In this document: positions 33,563 to 43,103 of the stretch, piece after piece | Position numbering within the stretch: the first letter of the stretch is position 1 | How the letters are laid out: the number at the start of each line of letters is the position of its first letter | Source: Cyclobacteriaceae bacterium | Lineage (GTDB): Bacteria; Bacteroidota; Bacteroidia; Cytophagales; Cyclobacteriaceae | Assembly: GCA_016787665.1 (NCBI GenBank) | Contig: JAEUUC010000004.1 | Location: 88,014 to 152,013, forward strand | Length of the DNA stretch: 64,000 nucleotides | Reading direction: 5' to 3' | Position numbers and translations under genes: made by a program | Notes under the pieces: model-generated | The model's database searches: none | The model's input: the letters and a program-made list of their open reading frames with translations, nothing else | What the model was told of the DNA's origin: nothing

Positions 33563-35425
33563 ATGAACTATCTTTCAGCCGAAGGGCTTTCCAAATCCTA
33601 TCACGACAAATGGCTCTTTCGCAATCTCTCGGTGGGCATTTCGCAGGGGGAAAAGTATGCTTTGGTGGGCAACAATGGAGTGGGTAAAAGTACACTGCTC
33701 AAGATTCTTACGGGCGAAATCCAACCGGATGGCGGCACCGTGGTGGTGCGCGAGGGTATCCGACTGGGCTACCTGACCCAGCAACCGACCGTTGACGATA
33801 ACGTGCAGGTAAAGGATGTGCTTTTTCATGAGTCAAATGAAGTGGCTCGTGCGGTGAAAGAATATGAAGACTGCCTCCACCATCCGGATGTGGCGCCCGA
33901 GCGCATGCAAGCCGCGTTGGAGAAAATGGAAGAGTTCAGCGCCTGGGACTATGACGCCAAAGTTCAGGAAGTAACCGGTCGGCTTGGCGTACCGGACATG
34001 GACAAAAAATTTGGCGAGCTCTCAGGCGGCCAAAAGAAGCGGATCTTTCTCGCGCAGTTGTTGCTGGCCGAGCCCGACCTCATCATCATGGACGAGCCAA
34101 CCAATCACCTGGACTTGTCGGCCATTGAATGGTTGGAAAACTACCTCAGTGGCGTGAACATGACGGTGATTATGGTTACCCATGATCGTTACTTTCTGGA
34201 TGCTGTGGCTACGGAGATTCTCGAAATCGACCGGGGCCAATTGTTCCGGTACCACGGCAACTATGCCTATTTCCTCGAGAAGAAATCCGAACGCGAGGAG
34301 ATGTTAAAATCTGAGGTGGAAAAAGCGCGTAACCTGATGCGCAAAGAGCTGGAGTGGATGAGACGGCAACCGAAAGCGCGGGGCACGAAAGCCAAGTACC
34401 GCGTGGACGCGTTTTATGAATTGCAACAGAAGGCGTCCACCGATTTGCGAAAAGAGCGGCTCGAACTCGATATCCAGGAGGCTCGCCAGGGCGGGAAAAT
34501 TCTGGAGGTTCATGATATCCGCAAATCCTGGGGGAGCCAGGTTGTCATTGAAAACTTCTCCTACACCTTCAAGAAGTTCGATCGCATTGGTGTGGTAGGG
34601 CAAAACGGTGTTGGTAAGTCCACCTTTCTGGATATCCTCACCGGGCGTCTGAAACCCGATGGGGGCGAAGTTATTCCGGGTGTAACCACGCGCTTTGGTT
34701 ACTTCACGCAGGAGGCGGTGAGCCTGAATCCCAACCACCGGGTTATTGAAGAAGTAAAAGAGATCGCTGAATTCATAACCCTGAGTGACGGCAGCCAGAT
34801 TTCGGCCAGCAAGTTCCTCGACAACTTTTTGTTTCCGCCCGAAAAGCAATACACGTTCGTGGAAAAGCTCAGTGGGGGAGAGAAAAAACGCCTGCAGTTA
34901 CTCAAGTTGCTGGTGACCAATCCGAACTTCCTGGTGCTGGATGAACCCACCAATGATTTTGACATTGATACGCTCAATGTATTGGAAGATTTCCTGGAGA
35001 AATTCACGGGGTGCCTGTTGCTGGTTTCGCACGACCGGTATTTTATGGATCACCTGGTCGATCAGTTGTTTGTGTTCGAAGGCAACGGACAAATCCGGAA
35101 ATTCAACGGCAACTATACCGATTACCGCGCGTGGGTTGATGATCAGAAGGCGGCTGTGGAAGAAAAACCGGTGGCACAACCAAAGGTGGAGAAGGTGGAG
35201 TCTGCTCATTCTTCCAAACTTTCCTACAAGGAGCGGCAGGAGTTGGATGCGTTGGTAGCCGAGATTGAGAAGCTTGAGCTTGAAAAAGGGGAGGAGACAG
35301 CCCGGCTTTCGGGAGGTTCAACCGATCATGCCGAACTTCAGGAACGTGCCGAGCGCATTGCCCAAATCGACCGGCTGCTGGAGACCAAGACCGCCCGCTG
35401 GATGGCTTTGGCGGAGCGGGCCTGA
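33563..35425 (+). CDS. uup: ABC-F family ATPase, Uup-like
   Basis: The start at ATG 33563 gives MNYLSAEGLSKSYHDKW; the TTG at 33545 would overlap the -10 box. There are two ABC cassettes without membrane segments. First: GNNGVGKSTL, LSGGQKKR, LIIMDEPTNHLDL. Second: GQNGVGKSTFL, LSGGEKKR, LVLDEPTNDFDIDTL. The linker between them is a long charged helix pair (the P-site tRNA-interaction motif region). The C-terminal 90 residues are a coiled-coil (LSYKERQELDALVAEIEKLEL) as in Uup. ABC-F proteins act on ribosomes or, for Uup, influence recombination intermediates and transposon excision. Confidence 0.9.
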   Translation: MNYLSAEGLSKSYHDKWLFRNLSVGISQGEKYALVGNNGVGKSTLLKILTGEIQPDGGTVVVREGIRLGYLTQQPTVDDNVQVKDVLFHESNEVARAVKEYEDCLHHPDVAPERMQAALEKMEEFSAWDYDAKVQEVTGRLGVPDMDKKFGELSGGQKKRIFLAQLLLAEPDLIIMDEPTNHLDLSAIEWLENYLSGVNMTVIMVTHDRYFLDAVATEILEIDRGQLFRYHGNYAYFLEKKSEREEMLKSEVEKARNLMRKELEWMRRQPKARGTKAKYRVDAFYELQQKASTDLRKERLELDIQEARQGGKILEVHDIRKSWGSQVVIENFSYTFKKFDRIGVVGQNGVGKSTFLDILTGRLKPDGGEVIPGVTTRFGYFTQEAVSLNPNHRVIEEVKEIAEFITLSDGSQISASKFLDNFLFPPEKQYTFVEKLSGGEKKRLQLLKLLVTNPNFLVLDEPTNDFDIDTLNVLEDFLEKFTGCLLLVSHDRYFMDHLVDQLFVFEGNGQIRKFNGNYTDYRAWVDDQKAAVEEKPVAQPKVEKVESAHSSKLSYKERQELDALVAEIEKLELEKGEETARLSGGSTDHAELQERAERIAQIDRLLETKTARWMALAERA

Positions 35426-35428
35426 TAA

Positions 35429-36409
35429 TCAGGGCTTCTGACCCGTCTTTGCTTTTTTCTCTTTGTCTTTGAAATATCCGCGGAACAGCACATGGCTGCG
35501 CATGGCCTCCATGTTTTCATTTAGCTTCACGCTGCTTTCATTCAGATTGCGAAGGGTTTCCTGAAAATCTGTCCTCATGGTGGTATCGCGCAGGAGGGCG
35601 TTAAGCAAACCCGGGTCGTGATTGAGGCGGCTGACAAATTCTTGCAGGCTGTCTGAAGCGAGCGTGATCCTCGCAGACGTTTTATCCAAATTCGCCAGCG
35701 TGGTTTTGACATGCACAGCTGTGGTCGTGTCCGTCAGCAGCCAGCCAACCACACCTTTTCCTTTCTCCACTTGTTCCACAATTCCATTCGCCTCGGCCAG
35801 CAGGTGGTTGGTTTGGTCCATGGCCTGTCGTAAACTGCGAATGGACCGCGTGAGATCCTGGCGCATCGTGCTGTCATACAGCAGGTACGTGAGCGTGCCA
35901 TGCCCGTGTTTGATTTGCTGTGTCACTTCCAGCAGGTTGGAGGTCAACATGGCGGCATTTTCGTTGGTCATGTTGAGCGTCTTCAAAATATCATCGGTTT
36001 TGATGCGGCTAAATGAGCGAAGGCGGTCTTTGTTTTCAACCGGGGGAACGGTGGCCGAACCGGGACTGATGTTCACCAGCATGTTGCCCATCAGGCCATC
36101 GGAACCAATGGAGGCAACCGCGTCTTTCTTGATGAACGGTCGCACACTTTCCCGAACGCGCATCATCACTTCAATGACGGAGTCGCTTTTAATTTCCACC
36201 GACAGCACTGTTCCTACGTTGATGCCGGAGAAGCGAACGTTATTGCCCGGCTGTAATCCATTGACATTATTGAATACCACGGATATGACAAACGTTTGCC
36301 GGAACATATCCTGCTTCTGGCCGATGAGATAGGCCGTCACCGTAAAGATGAGGGCTCCCAGAATGACCAGGAAGCCGAGGCGGGCCGTACGTTGGGTTGA
36401 CTTTTCCAT
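35429..36409 (-). CDS. mlaD: MCE-domain protein, MlaD-like lipid-transport subunit
   Basis: An N-terminal membrane anchor (LGFLVILGALIFTVTAYLIG) is followed by one MCE domain (VVFNNVNGLQPGNNVRFSGINVG to GLMGNMLVNISPGS). Then comes a long helical region with repeated heptad-like patterns out to residue 310. The C-terminal helix is longer than E. coli MlaD and fits the extended Bacteroidota or chloroplast TGD2-type subunits. It forms the hexameric lipid ring over MlaFE. It is the last gene of a three-gene operon, after the ATPase. Confidence 0.92.
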   Translation of the reverse strand: MEKSTQRTARLGFLVILGALIFTVTAYLIGQKQDMFRQTFVISVVFNNVNGLQPGNNVRFSGINVGTVLSVEIKSDSVIEVMMRVRESVRPFIKKDAVASIGSDGLMGNMLVNISPGSATVPPVENKDRLRSFSRIKTDDILKTLNMTNENAAMLTSNLLEVTQQIKHGHGTLTYLLYDSTMRQDLTRSIRSLRQAMDQTNHLLAEANGIVEQVEKGKGVVGWLLTDTTTAVHVKTTLANLDKTSARITLASDSLQEFVSRLNHDPGLLNALLRDTTMRTDFQETLRNLNESSVKLNENMEAMRSHVLFRGYFKDKEKKAKTGQKP

Positions 36410-36426
36410 ACATCAGATCATTTGTG

Positions 36427-37176
36427 CTACGTGAAGAATGAATGAACGACCGGATCGGTCATGCGCTCAACTTCCTCGTATTTACCTTCAATATAATTTT
36501 TTCCATCGGAGAGAATGACGAGCCGGTTGCCCGTGATGCGGGCGCAGGCCAGGTCGTGCGTGATCACCACCGAAGCCGCCTGGTACTGCTTTTGAATATC
36601 CACGATCAGCCGGCTGATCTCGCGTGCGGTAATAGGGTCCAGCCCGCTGGTGGGCTCATCGTACAAAATCAACTTGGGGCGCATAATGATGGTGCGCGCC
36701 AACGCAATCCGCTTCTTCATTCCACCGCTCAGCTCGGAGGGAAGCAGGTCAATGGCATTCAACAGCCCCACATTCTCCAGCGCCTCCTTCACGAGATCTT
36801 CGGCCCGGTATCCTTTTATCTTTTCCAGATGCCTGCGCAACGGAAATTCAAGATTTTCCCTCACCGTCATCGAGTCGTACAGGGCGCTGCCCTGAAATTG
36901 AAAGCCGACATCTGCGCGCAATTCATCCAGTTCCCGTACGGAAAGTTTCGGCACATCTTTGCCGAGCACTATCAATTGGCCTTCGTCTATCGGTTCTAAC
37001 CCGATAATGCATTTGATTAATACCGATTTGCCTGACCCGGACTTACCCATGACGGCCACATTTTCACCGGCCGCCACATCCAGGTGAAATCCCCGCAAGA
37101 CGTGGTTGCTTCCGAACGACTTATGCAGGTTGCGGATGGAGACAACAGACGAATATGTTTGCGGGTCAGAGTTCAT
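36427..37176 (-). CDS. mlaF: MlaF-type ABC ATPase
   Basis: ATPase of the lipid transporter: Walker A GKSGSGKSVLIKCI, Q-loop region DVGFQFQGSALYDSMTV, signature LSGGMKKRIALART, Walker B KLILYDEPTSGLDPITA and the H-loop VITHDLACARI. The FQGSALYDS and GGMKKR variants are characteristic of MlaF. The start overlaps the MlaE stop by 11 bases, so translation is coupled. Confidence 0.95.
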   Translation of the reverse strand: MNSDPQTYSSVVSIRNLHKSFGSNHVLRGFHLDVAAGENVAVMGKSGSGKSVLIKCIIGLEPIDEGQLIVLGKDVPKLSVRELDELRADVGFQFQGSALYDSMTVRENLEFPLRRHLEKIKGYRAEDLVKEALENVGLLNAIDLLPSELSGGMKKRIALARTIIMRPKLILYDEPTSGLDPITAREISRLIVDIQKQYQAASVVITHDLACARITGNRLVILSDGKNYIEGKYEEVERMTDPVVHSFFT

Positions 37177-37984
37177 AAAAAATGTCGGTAACCAGCACCG
37201 CTATGAAGTCAAGAACAAATACCAGGAGCGAGGCAATAACGACAGCTTCGTTGGCCGTGCGACCAACGCCCTCTGTACCGCGGGACGAGGTATAACCCTT
37301 GTAACACCCGATGATACCGATGGCGAATCCGAAAAAGAATGACTTGATGATCGAGGGGAGGAGATCTCCGAATTGCAGAAACTCCAACACTTTGGAGAAA
37401 TAGAGCGTAAACGAAACGCCACCCTTGAGGTTCTCGACAATGGCTGAGCCGCCCAGGGAAATCAGGTCAGACATAATCACCAACACGGGTATCATAATGG
37501 TGGTGGCCGTTACGCGGGTAATCACCAGGTACTTGAATGGATTGGTGCCCGATACCTCCATCGCGTCAATTTGTTCGGTTACTTTCATCGAGGCCAGTTC
37601 GGCACCAATGCCCGAGCCCACTTTGCCCGCACAGATAAGGGCGGTAAGCACGGGGCCGATTTCCCGCACAATGGCAATGCCGACCATGGCTGGCATCCAG
37701 CTTTGCGCACCAAATTCAATAAGGGTAGGGCGGGTTTGCAGCGTGAGCACAATGCCCATGATAAACCCGGTGGTACCCACCAGCGCCATCGACTTATTGC
37801 CGATGAGGAAGCACTGTTTGAGCAATTCCTGAAATTCGTAAGGCGGAAACCACACCTCACGCCAGTAGCGCGCGGCAAACTGGCTGATCTGCCCGGTGGT
37901 AACAAAAAACTGTCGAAGTAAACGAAGCACAACCAACCGGTTTTTGAACAGGAGTAAGGTACTGGTGGCTGCGTGCCGCAACAA
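37166..37984 (-). CDS. mlaE: MlaE-type ABC permease
   Basis: The product has the MlaE/YrbE core: GTTGFIMGIVLTLQTRPTLIEFGA, then VGIAIVREIGPVLTALICAGKVGSGIGAELASMKVTEQIDAM with the coupling-helix EIGPVL signature, and five membrane spans. The frame has no ATG before the core. The start is a TTG at 37984, which gives an N-terminus of normal length for the family, so an uncommon start codon is likely. With MlaF and the MCE protein it moves phospholipids across the envelope. It is divergent from the stress-protein gene. Confidence 0.9.
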   Translation of the reverse strand: MLRHAATSTLLLFKNRLVVLRLLRQFFVTTGQISQFAARYWREVWFPPYEFQELLKQCFLIGNKSMALVGTTGFIMGIVLTLQTRPTLIEFGAQSWMPAMVGIAIVREIGPVLTALICAGKVGSGIGAELASMKVTEQIDAMEVSGTNPFKYLVITRVTATTIMIPVLVIMSDLISLGGSAIVENLKGGVSFTLYFSKVLEFLQFGDLLPSIIKSFFFGFAIGIIGCYKGYTSSRGTEGVGRTANEAVVIASLLVFVLDFIAVLVTDIFYEL

Positions 37985-38065
37985 TGATAAAAGTCAGTTG
38001 CCGATCGAACGATCATCATGCGGGTATTGCTCAGAAATAGCCACTTTGGGCTCATTACAGAAGCC

Positions 38066-38884
38066 ATGAAAAAGATCCTTGTACCGGTCGATTTCTCGGA
38101 TTCCGCGTGGTCGGGCGCGCAATATGCGGCAGCACTGGCAAAGGCTACTGGGGCCGGCATTACGTTGCTGCATGTGCGGACTACCATTTGGCCGGAGAAT
38201 GCTTTGCTGGCAGGCGATGTGGCAACGGCCGACCAGCAGGTGGCGCAACAGCTGCACGATTGGCAACACAAACTGCATCAGGCCTCGGGTGCTGACATTC
38301 GGACGCATCACCTGGTGACGTTAGACAGTTTGCCCGAGACGCTGGCTTCGGCTGCCCAACCTTTTGATCTGATCGTGATGGGCACCAACGGAGCAGAGAA
38401 CTATTACCAGCATCTGCTGGGCAGCCAGACCTACCAGGTGATTGAACGGTCGCGATGCCCCGTGCTGATCGTCCCGGATGGATTCGTCTTCCGGCCGATT
38501 GAACGGATCACCTACGCGTATGATCCGCGCACGAATCCGATTTTCCTGATGGAACAACTGCAACGATTGGTGGCCGACCTGCACGTGGAGGTAACGGTAC
38601 TGCATATCGCGCGCGAAGAGCCGAACGAAGAGACCGAGCACAAGATGGATGTTCTGCGACAGGCCATTGATGCGCGCCAACATCACCACCTGAAGCTGGT
38701 GTTTACGCACCGCTACGGCCGCGATGTAGGGTGGGAATTGCATCGGTATATGTCGGAGCAGGAAAACAATTTACTCGCCATGTCGTGGCACGAGCGCACC
38801 CTGATGGAGCGGATGTTTACCGATAACATTATTGAGAAAATCAGCCGGACGGCCGGGTACCCGGTTTTTGTGTTTTGGCGCTGA
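38066..38884 (+). CDS. Tandem universal stress protein
   Basis: The ATG at 38066 begins MKKILVPVDFSDSAWSGAQYAA, the canonical Usp opening; the upstream 16 codons do not fit. The first half carries the ATP-binding pattern G-x2-G-x9-G-S in MGTNGAENYYQHLLGSQ, then RSRCPVLIVPDG. The second half (residues about 150-272) repeats the fold but has lost the nucleotide motif (MSWHERTLMERMFTDNI). Such tandem Usps in Bacteroidota respond to oxygen or nutrient stress. It is monocistronic and divergent from mlaE. Confidence 0.9.
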   Translation: MKKILVPVDFSDSAWSGAQYAAALAKATGAGITLLHVRTTIWPENALLAGDVATADQQVAQQLHDWQHKLHQASGADIRTHHLVTLDSLPETLASAAQPFDLIVMGTNGAENYYQHLLGSQTYQVIERSRCPVLIVPDGFVFRPIERITYAYDPRTNPIFLMEQLQRLVADLHVEVTVLHIAREEPNEETEHKMDVLRQAIDARQHHHLKLVFTHRYGRDVGWELHRYMSEQENNLLAMSWHERTLMERMFTDNIIEKISRTAGYPVFVFWR

Positions 38885-38947
38885 GTGGCGCTTGGCACTC
38901 GGCCCGGATTACGCTATTTTTACCCGAATGTTAAATCCATTTGTCCG

Positions 38948-40192
38948 GTGCTGAAGATTCGGTTGGGTGTTTTGTTGGCTTTCCTGTCTGGTTTTTTTCC
39001 GATTTCATGCAGTTCACCCGCTGAGGACGAAATTGTTCCCGAGGGGCTTGTTATCAATGAATTGTATGCGGCCTCGGGAGACGACTGGATTGAATTATAT
39101 AATAGTCAGGAGTCGCCACGCGATTTGTCCGGGTTCCTGATTTATGATAATCCGGACACCAAATACCGGATTCCCGATGGCGTTTCGATTCCCGCAAAAG
39201 GATTTCTCGTCCTGGTTTGTGATGACACGGGTGCCGGCCTGAACACGAACTTCCGGCTGTCGGCATCGGGTGAGACGGTCTTTCTGGAGAATGCACAGGG
39301 CACGCTGATCGATCGCGTCACGTATCCCGCGTTGGGCGATGGTCAGTCGTATGGCCGCTACCCGGACGGGTCAGAAACATTGGCCATCTCCGGGGTTACT
39401 TCGCGCGGTGCCTCCAATGGGAATTCGCAAGCACCCGCAATTTCATCGGTCGTGCGCAATCCTTTGGTGCCGGGGCTCAATCAATCGGTAACCGTTACTG
39501 CTCAGGTGGTGGCCGGTGCGGGTGTTTCCGCTTTAAAATTGTGGCACCGTTTCAACGGGGGAACCTATACCTCGGTGAATATGACGGCCTCCGGGCAAAC
39601 ATACACGGGCACGTTGCCTGCTTCTGCGGTCACGGGCACCCGTGAATATTATATTGAGGCCACTGGCAGCAACGGCCGAACCTCGTTTTGGCCAACCAAT
39701 GCCCCGAACGAGACCTTGAGCTATATACTCAACACTGACCCGCTTCCTAACCTCGTAATCAATGAATTTCTTGCCTTCAACACGGCATGCTGCCCGGACA
39801 ACAGCAGTGGCGCGGCCGAGTTTGACGACTGGATTGAGATTTACAATCGCGGAACAACAGCCGTGAACCTGGCCGGCATGTATTTGTCCGATAACAAAAA
39901 CAATCCGTTTAATTTCAGGATTCCAGCAAATAATCCCGCTGTTACCACCATTCCCGCGGGAGGCCGTCTGGTGCTTTGGGCCGATAACACTCCGGCCCAG
40001 GGTCCGCTGCACCTCGACTTTGCGTTGAACAGCCTGGGTGAGGATGTGGGCTTGTATTATATCGATGGCCGCACCATTGACGAATACACCTTTGGCGCAC
40101 AAAGCGAAAATCTTTCCTGGGGTCGAACCACGGACGGAGCGGCTACCTGGAGAGTTTTCAACACCCCGACACCGGGACAATCCAACCAGTAA
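38948..40192 (+). CDS. Lamin-tail-domain surface protein
   Basis: I start at GTG 38948 because it opens a signal sequence, MLKIRLGVLLAFLSGFFPISC. The final cysteine is a possible but imperfect lipobox (Pro at -3). Two lamin-tail domains are clear: residues about 33-150 (VINELYAASGDDWIELYN; YRIPDGVSIPAKGFLVLVCDD) and about 275-415 (VINEFLAFNTACCPDNSSG; DDWIEIYNRGTTAVNLAGMYL). A beta-sandwich of fibronectin or carbohydrate-binding style sits between them. It is the first gene of a five-gene operon ending with CotH. Lamin-tail domains also accompany CotH proteins elsewhere. Confidence 0.85.
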   Translation: MLKIRLGVLLAFLSGFFPISCSSPAEDEIVPEGLVINELYAASGDDWIELYNSQESPRDLSGFLIYDNPDTKYRIPDGVSIPAKGFLVLVCDDTGAGLNTNFRLSASGETVFLENAQGTLIDRVTYPALGDGQSYGRYPDGSETLAISGVTSRGASNGNSQAPAISSVVRNPLVPGLNQSVTVTAQVVAGAGVSALKLWHRFNGGTYTSVNMTASGQTYTGTLPASAVTGTREYYIEATGSNGRTSFWPTNAPNETLSYILNTDPLPNLVINEFLAFNTACCPDNSSGAAEFDDWIEIYNRGTTAVNLAGMYLSDNKNNPFNFRIPANNPAVTTIPAGGRLVLWADNTPAQGPLHLDFALNSLGEDVGLYYIDGRTIDEYTFGAQSENLSWGRTTDGAATWRVFNTPTPGQSNQ

Positions 40193-40204
40193 TCAGCAAC
40201 GGCC

Positions 40205-40879
40205 ATGCTTGAGTTATTTCCAGATCAGCCGGTGTATGAGTATCCCCAACTCATCAATATCACCTATTCGTTTTTGTGGGCCTTCGTATTGGCATGTTTA
40301 ATTGCCGTTACGCACAAGCTGACGTTCACAGGCGAATACTACCCGCGTAATTTTTTTCAATCACTCGTGCTTGGGGCGGTCGTAACAACCTTAGTGATGA
40401 TGGCAATTGGGGACAGCCTCGCCCGGGGCCTGGGGGTTTTTGGCGCCATGGCGATCATTCGCTTTCGCACGCGCATTGATGATCCGCGGGATGTATTGTT
40501 CCTCTTTGCGGCCCTCAGTACCGGGCTGGCTATCGGTGTGTATGGATACACCATCTCATTTGTGGGCTCCATTTTGTTCTGCCTGGTCGCGGTTCTCTTG
40601 CATTTTTCTCCCTTTCGAAGCGATGCACACCACACCCGGTTGTTCTTCACCCTGCCCAATCAACTCGTGCTGGACCAGGTTAAAGACGTGCTCGCCATCC
40701 ATTGCCGTGAATTCCGGTCGCTGAGTGTCGCCACAAACAAAGAGAACGCCTACCGCTATCAATTTGCCATCAGCCTGAAAACTGGTGAGTCAAAAGAAAC
40801 AATATTGCAGGCATTGGGAAAAGTGGAAGGCGTAACCCAGCTGCGCGTGGCCGCACCTGAAATTGTTCAAGACCGATGA
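40205..40879 (+). CDS. DUF4956 membrane protein
   Basis: Four membrane helices fill residues about 20-140. They hold the DUF4956 core LGAVVTTLVMMAIGDSLARGLGVFGAMAIIRFRTRIDDPRD and then ALSTGLAIGVYGYTI. A cytosolic domain of about 80 residues follows, with an ACT- or ferredoxin-like pattern (YRYQFAISLKTGESKETIL; VTQLRVAAPEI). In other bacteria DUF4956 genes sit with VTC-type polyphosphate polymerases and CotH kinases. Here no VTC gene is present. The 4-base ATGA overlap with the adaptor gene shows coupling. Function unknown. Confidence 0.9.
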   Translation: MLELFPDQPVYEYPQLINITYSFLWAFVLACLIAVTHKLTFTGEYYPRNFFQSLVLGAVVTTLVMMAIGDSLARGLGVFGAMAIIRFRTRIDDPRDVLFLFAALSTGLAIGVYGYTISFVGSILFCLVAVLLHFSPFRSDAHHTRLFFTLPNQLVLDQVKDVLAIHCREFRSLSVATNKENAYRYQFAISLKTGESKETILQALGKVEGVTQLRVAAPEIVQDR

Positions 40880-41856
40880 GTTCAACAAGATTCAACTGGT
40901 TCTACATCCTGGTAGCCGTATTTTTTGTCGGCATGCTCGCCATCAGTTTTCGGTATTTCCGGGGTAGTGGCGAAACGGCTGTGGGCCTGGCGCGTAGCAA
41001 GGAGTATAAGATCAGTTCAGCCCAAACGGCTGTGGTAATACGTGTGGCGGTGGTGCCGGGTATGGAGGTGAAGGAGGGTGATCTGTTGTTGGAACTGAGC
41101 AGCCCGGAGTTGGAGATGGAGATTTCAAAACTTCAAAGCCGCGTCCGACTGCTCGAGACGGAAAAGGAAGAAAAGAAGAAGCTATCACTGGCCGAGTCTG
41201 CCCGTGCCCGGGCCGAGACGCAAATTCTGGTTGATCGGGTAGGAGCGGAACTGGCCGGGTTGCAAGCCGAGATTCAGCTCAATAGCCAGATCACCGGCAA
41301 GTCGGCATCACCCGAGCCGGGCACACCGCAGGCGGTAAAGTTGATGGCCTTACAGGAACAACAGCAGCGGTACCGCGAGGCGCTTGACCTGGAGTTACAA
41401 AACATTGCCCAGCGCACGGCTCTGGATCAGCGCATTCTGGATAATCAGATTGCCCTTTTCCGGCATGAGCTTTCGCTGCTGGAGCAGGAGCGGGCTACCT
41501 TGCGCAAGCTCGCCAGCGCGGCTGGCGTGGTGGAAAATGTATTTGTGAAAGCGGGGGAGCAGGCCGATGCGTTTTCACCTTTGGTTGAGATTATTCCCCG
41601 GCATCCGACTACGGTGGTCGCCTATCTGATCGGTAAAAAAGCGGAGTCTTTCCCCATCGGGTCACCCGTTACGGTGATCTCCAACAACGGTCAGCGTGTA
41701 GAGGTGGCCGGTAAAGTAATTGGCTATGGCTCGGTAACGCAGCTGCCCGAGATTCTGCAAAAGGCCACAGCCGTTAAAGCCTTTGGCCAGGAGGTGTTCA
41801 TTGAGATTCCGGCCGATAACTCACTTGCCAACGGGGAGAAGGTGTTGATCCGGTAG
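40876..41856 (+). CDS. HlyD-like periplasmic adaptor protein
   Basis: An N-terminal anchor (FYILVAVFFVGMLAISFRYF) is followed by a split biotinyl-lipoyl domain: VIRVAVVPGMEVKEGDLLLELSSPELEMEI at the start and GVVENVFVKAGEQADAFSPLVEIIP at the end. Between them lies a long alpha-helical hairpin (about residues 80-215, rich in Glu, Leu and Gln). A beta-barrel C-domain ends it. This is the architecture of membrane-fusion proteins. No RND, MFS or ABC pump is adjacent, so the inner-membrane partner may be the DUF4956 protein, with which it overlaps by 4 bases. Confidence 0.85.
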   Translation: MSSTRFNWFYILVAVFFVGMLAISFRYFRGSGETAVGLARSKEYKISSAQTAVVIRVAVVPGMEVKEGDLLLELSSPELEMEISKLQSRVRLLETEKEEKKKLSLAESARARAETQILVDRVGAELAGLQAEIQLNSQITGKSASPEPGTPQAVKLMALQEQQQRYREALDLELQNIAQRTALDQRILDNQIALFRHELSLLEQERATLRKLASAAGVVENVFVKAGEQADAFSPLVEIIPRHPTTVVAYLIGKKAESFPIGSPVTVISNNGQRVEVAGKVIGYGSVTQLPEILQKATAVKAFGQEVFIEIPADNSLANGEKVLIR

Positions 41857-41861
41857 CCATC

Positions 41862-43103
41862 ATGATACGTGTTGTTTTTGCGTTGATGGGTTTGATTATA
41901 CCGGTGGTGGCAACCGCACAGATTTCAATTGGCGATTTTCTGGCTACGGCCACCAGCGCTCCAGCCGTGGTAGCCCTGCAACAGCAGGATGCTTTTCTGG
42001 CCGAACGATCTTACCGGTTAGGTCCTATCCAACGAATGGAGTTTCGCACGATCAGTAATCAGCTGGACCCGCAACGGCAGGTGTATGGCCTGCGGATTAA
42101 CCCGGCCAATCCGTGGGAGGTGCGCAACAACCGGTTGTATTTTGAAACGTATCATGACGTGGTGCGGCTGGATCAACAACGCGAGTTAAAGATGGCCTTG
42201 TACCAGCGATACCTTAGCGTAGTACAATTTGTTTTCGCCAGTGAAGAAAACCGCCTGCGTGAGCAACAGCAAGAAGTAGCGGCAAAACTCCTCAATACCC
42301 TGCGGGCTTTACAACACTCCAACCGCTTTGATGCCGATGACTTTCTGAATTTCAAGCTCGAGTACATCGAGAAGGCAGCCGATGCATATGATGCGTGGTT
42401 CAGCGTGAGCGACCAACAGAAACAGGCCGAGGCGCTTGATCCGCGGATTAAAACTGCAGGCATAGCCTGGAGAGTCGACCAGTTGATTCCGCTAACCGGC
42501 CTGGCACAACTCATCGATAGTGTGAATGCCAAGAGCGTAACGGGTGGAGATTTGGCTTACCGGGCCGGGCGTATTGCACTGGCCGAGCAAGACTGGAAGT
42601 TAGAGAAATCAAATATTCCGGTGGGCTTTTTGCAAACCCAATACCAACCCTTTCGTCTGGAACAGGACCGTGTGCCCTGGAACATTTCAGTGGGGGTAAC
42701 CCTTCCGTTATTCAACCCAAACAAAGGCGACATGGCGAAACGCAAACTTGAAATCCTCGAGGCCCAGGCCGATCTTGATGAAAGTAAACGACTGGGCGAA
42801 AGCAGCCGGCAACGGCACTACAGCCAGCTGAAGAATGTGCTGAGGCGTTATCATGAGTTAGACAGCCTGGAGGCAGGCCTTGATCTGAACGTCAACGTAG
42901 AAGTTCTTGAAAAACTGGGAGAGGGCAATCCGCTGATCGCATTGAAGATTCAGGCCAGTCAAGCCAGACTCAGTATGACCCGGCTGCGGATGAAAAAGGA
43001 GATTTACCTGGCGTACCTGGAGTTCTTGCTCGCTTCCGAGGTTCTGCAACAACCACCACTGATCAATTATCTATCGCCCACCCGCCAGCCGATACCCCGA
43101 TGA
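41862..43103 (+). CDS. TolC-like outer-membrane factor
   Basis: A signal peptide (MIRVVFALMGLIIPVVATAQ) precedes a mainly helical 390-residue protein. It has two long coiled-coil stretches (about 110-175 and 270-390) and a strand pair, VPWNISVGVTLPLFNP, in the position of the TolC beta segment. LPLFN is a typical outer-membrane-factor motif. It is diverged from the usual OEP family, so the call rests on layout and context. It overlaps the cotH start by 4 bases. Confidence 0.75.
   Translation: MIRVVFALMGLIIPVVATAQISIGDFLATATSAPAVVALQQQDAFLAERSYRLGPIQRMEFRTISNQLDPQRQVYGLRINPANPWEVRNNRLYFETYHDVVRLDQQRELKMALYQRYLSVVQFVFASEENRLREQQQEVAAKLLNTLRALQHSNRFDADDFLNFKLEYIEKAADAYDAWFSVSDQQKQAEALDPRIKTAGIAWRVDQLIPLTGLAQLIDSVNAKSVTGGDLAYRAGRIALAEQDWKLEKSNIPVGFLQTQYQPFRLEQDRVPWNISVGVTLPLFNPNKGDMAKRKLEILEAQADLDESKRLGESSRQRHYSQLKNVLRRYHELDSLEAGLDLNVNVEVLEKLGEGNPLIALKIQASQARLSMTRLRMKKEIYLAYLEFLLASEVLQQPPLINYLSPTRQPIPR

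Noticed and set aside
35421..35433. CCTGAT-A-ATCAGG palindrome over the facing stop codons of the ABC-F and MCE genes
   Set aside because: It is too short with too small a loop to act as a terminator, and part of it is explained by the two stop codons.
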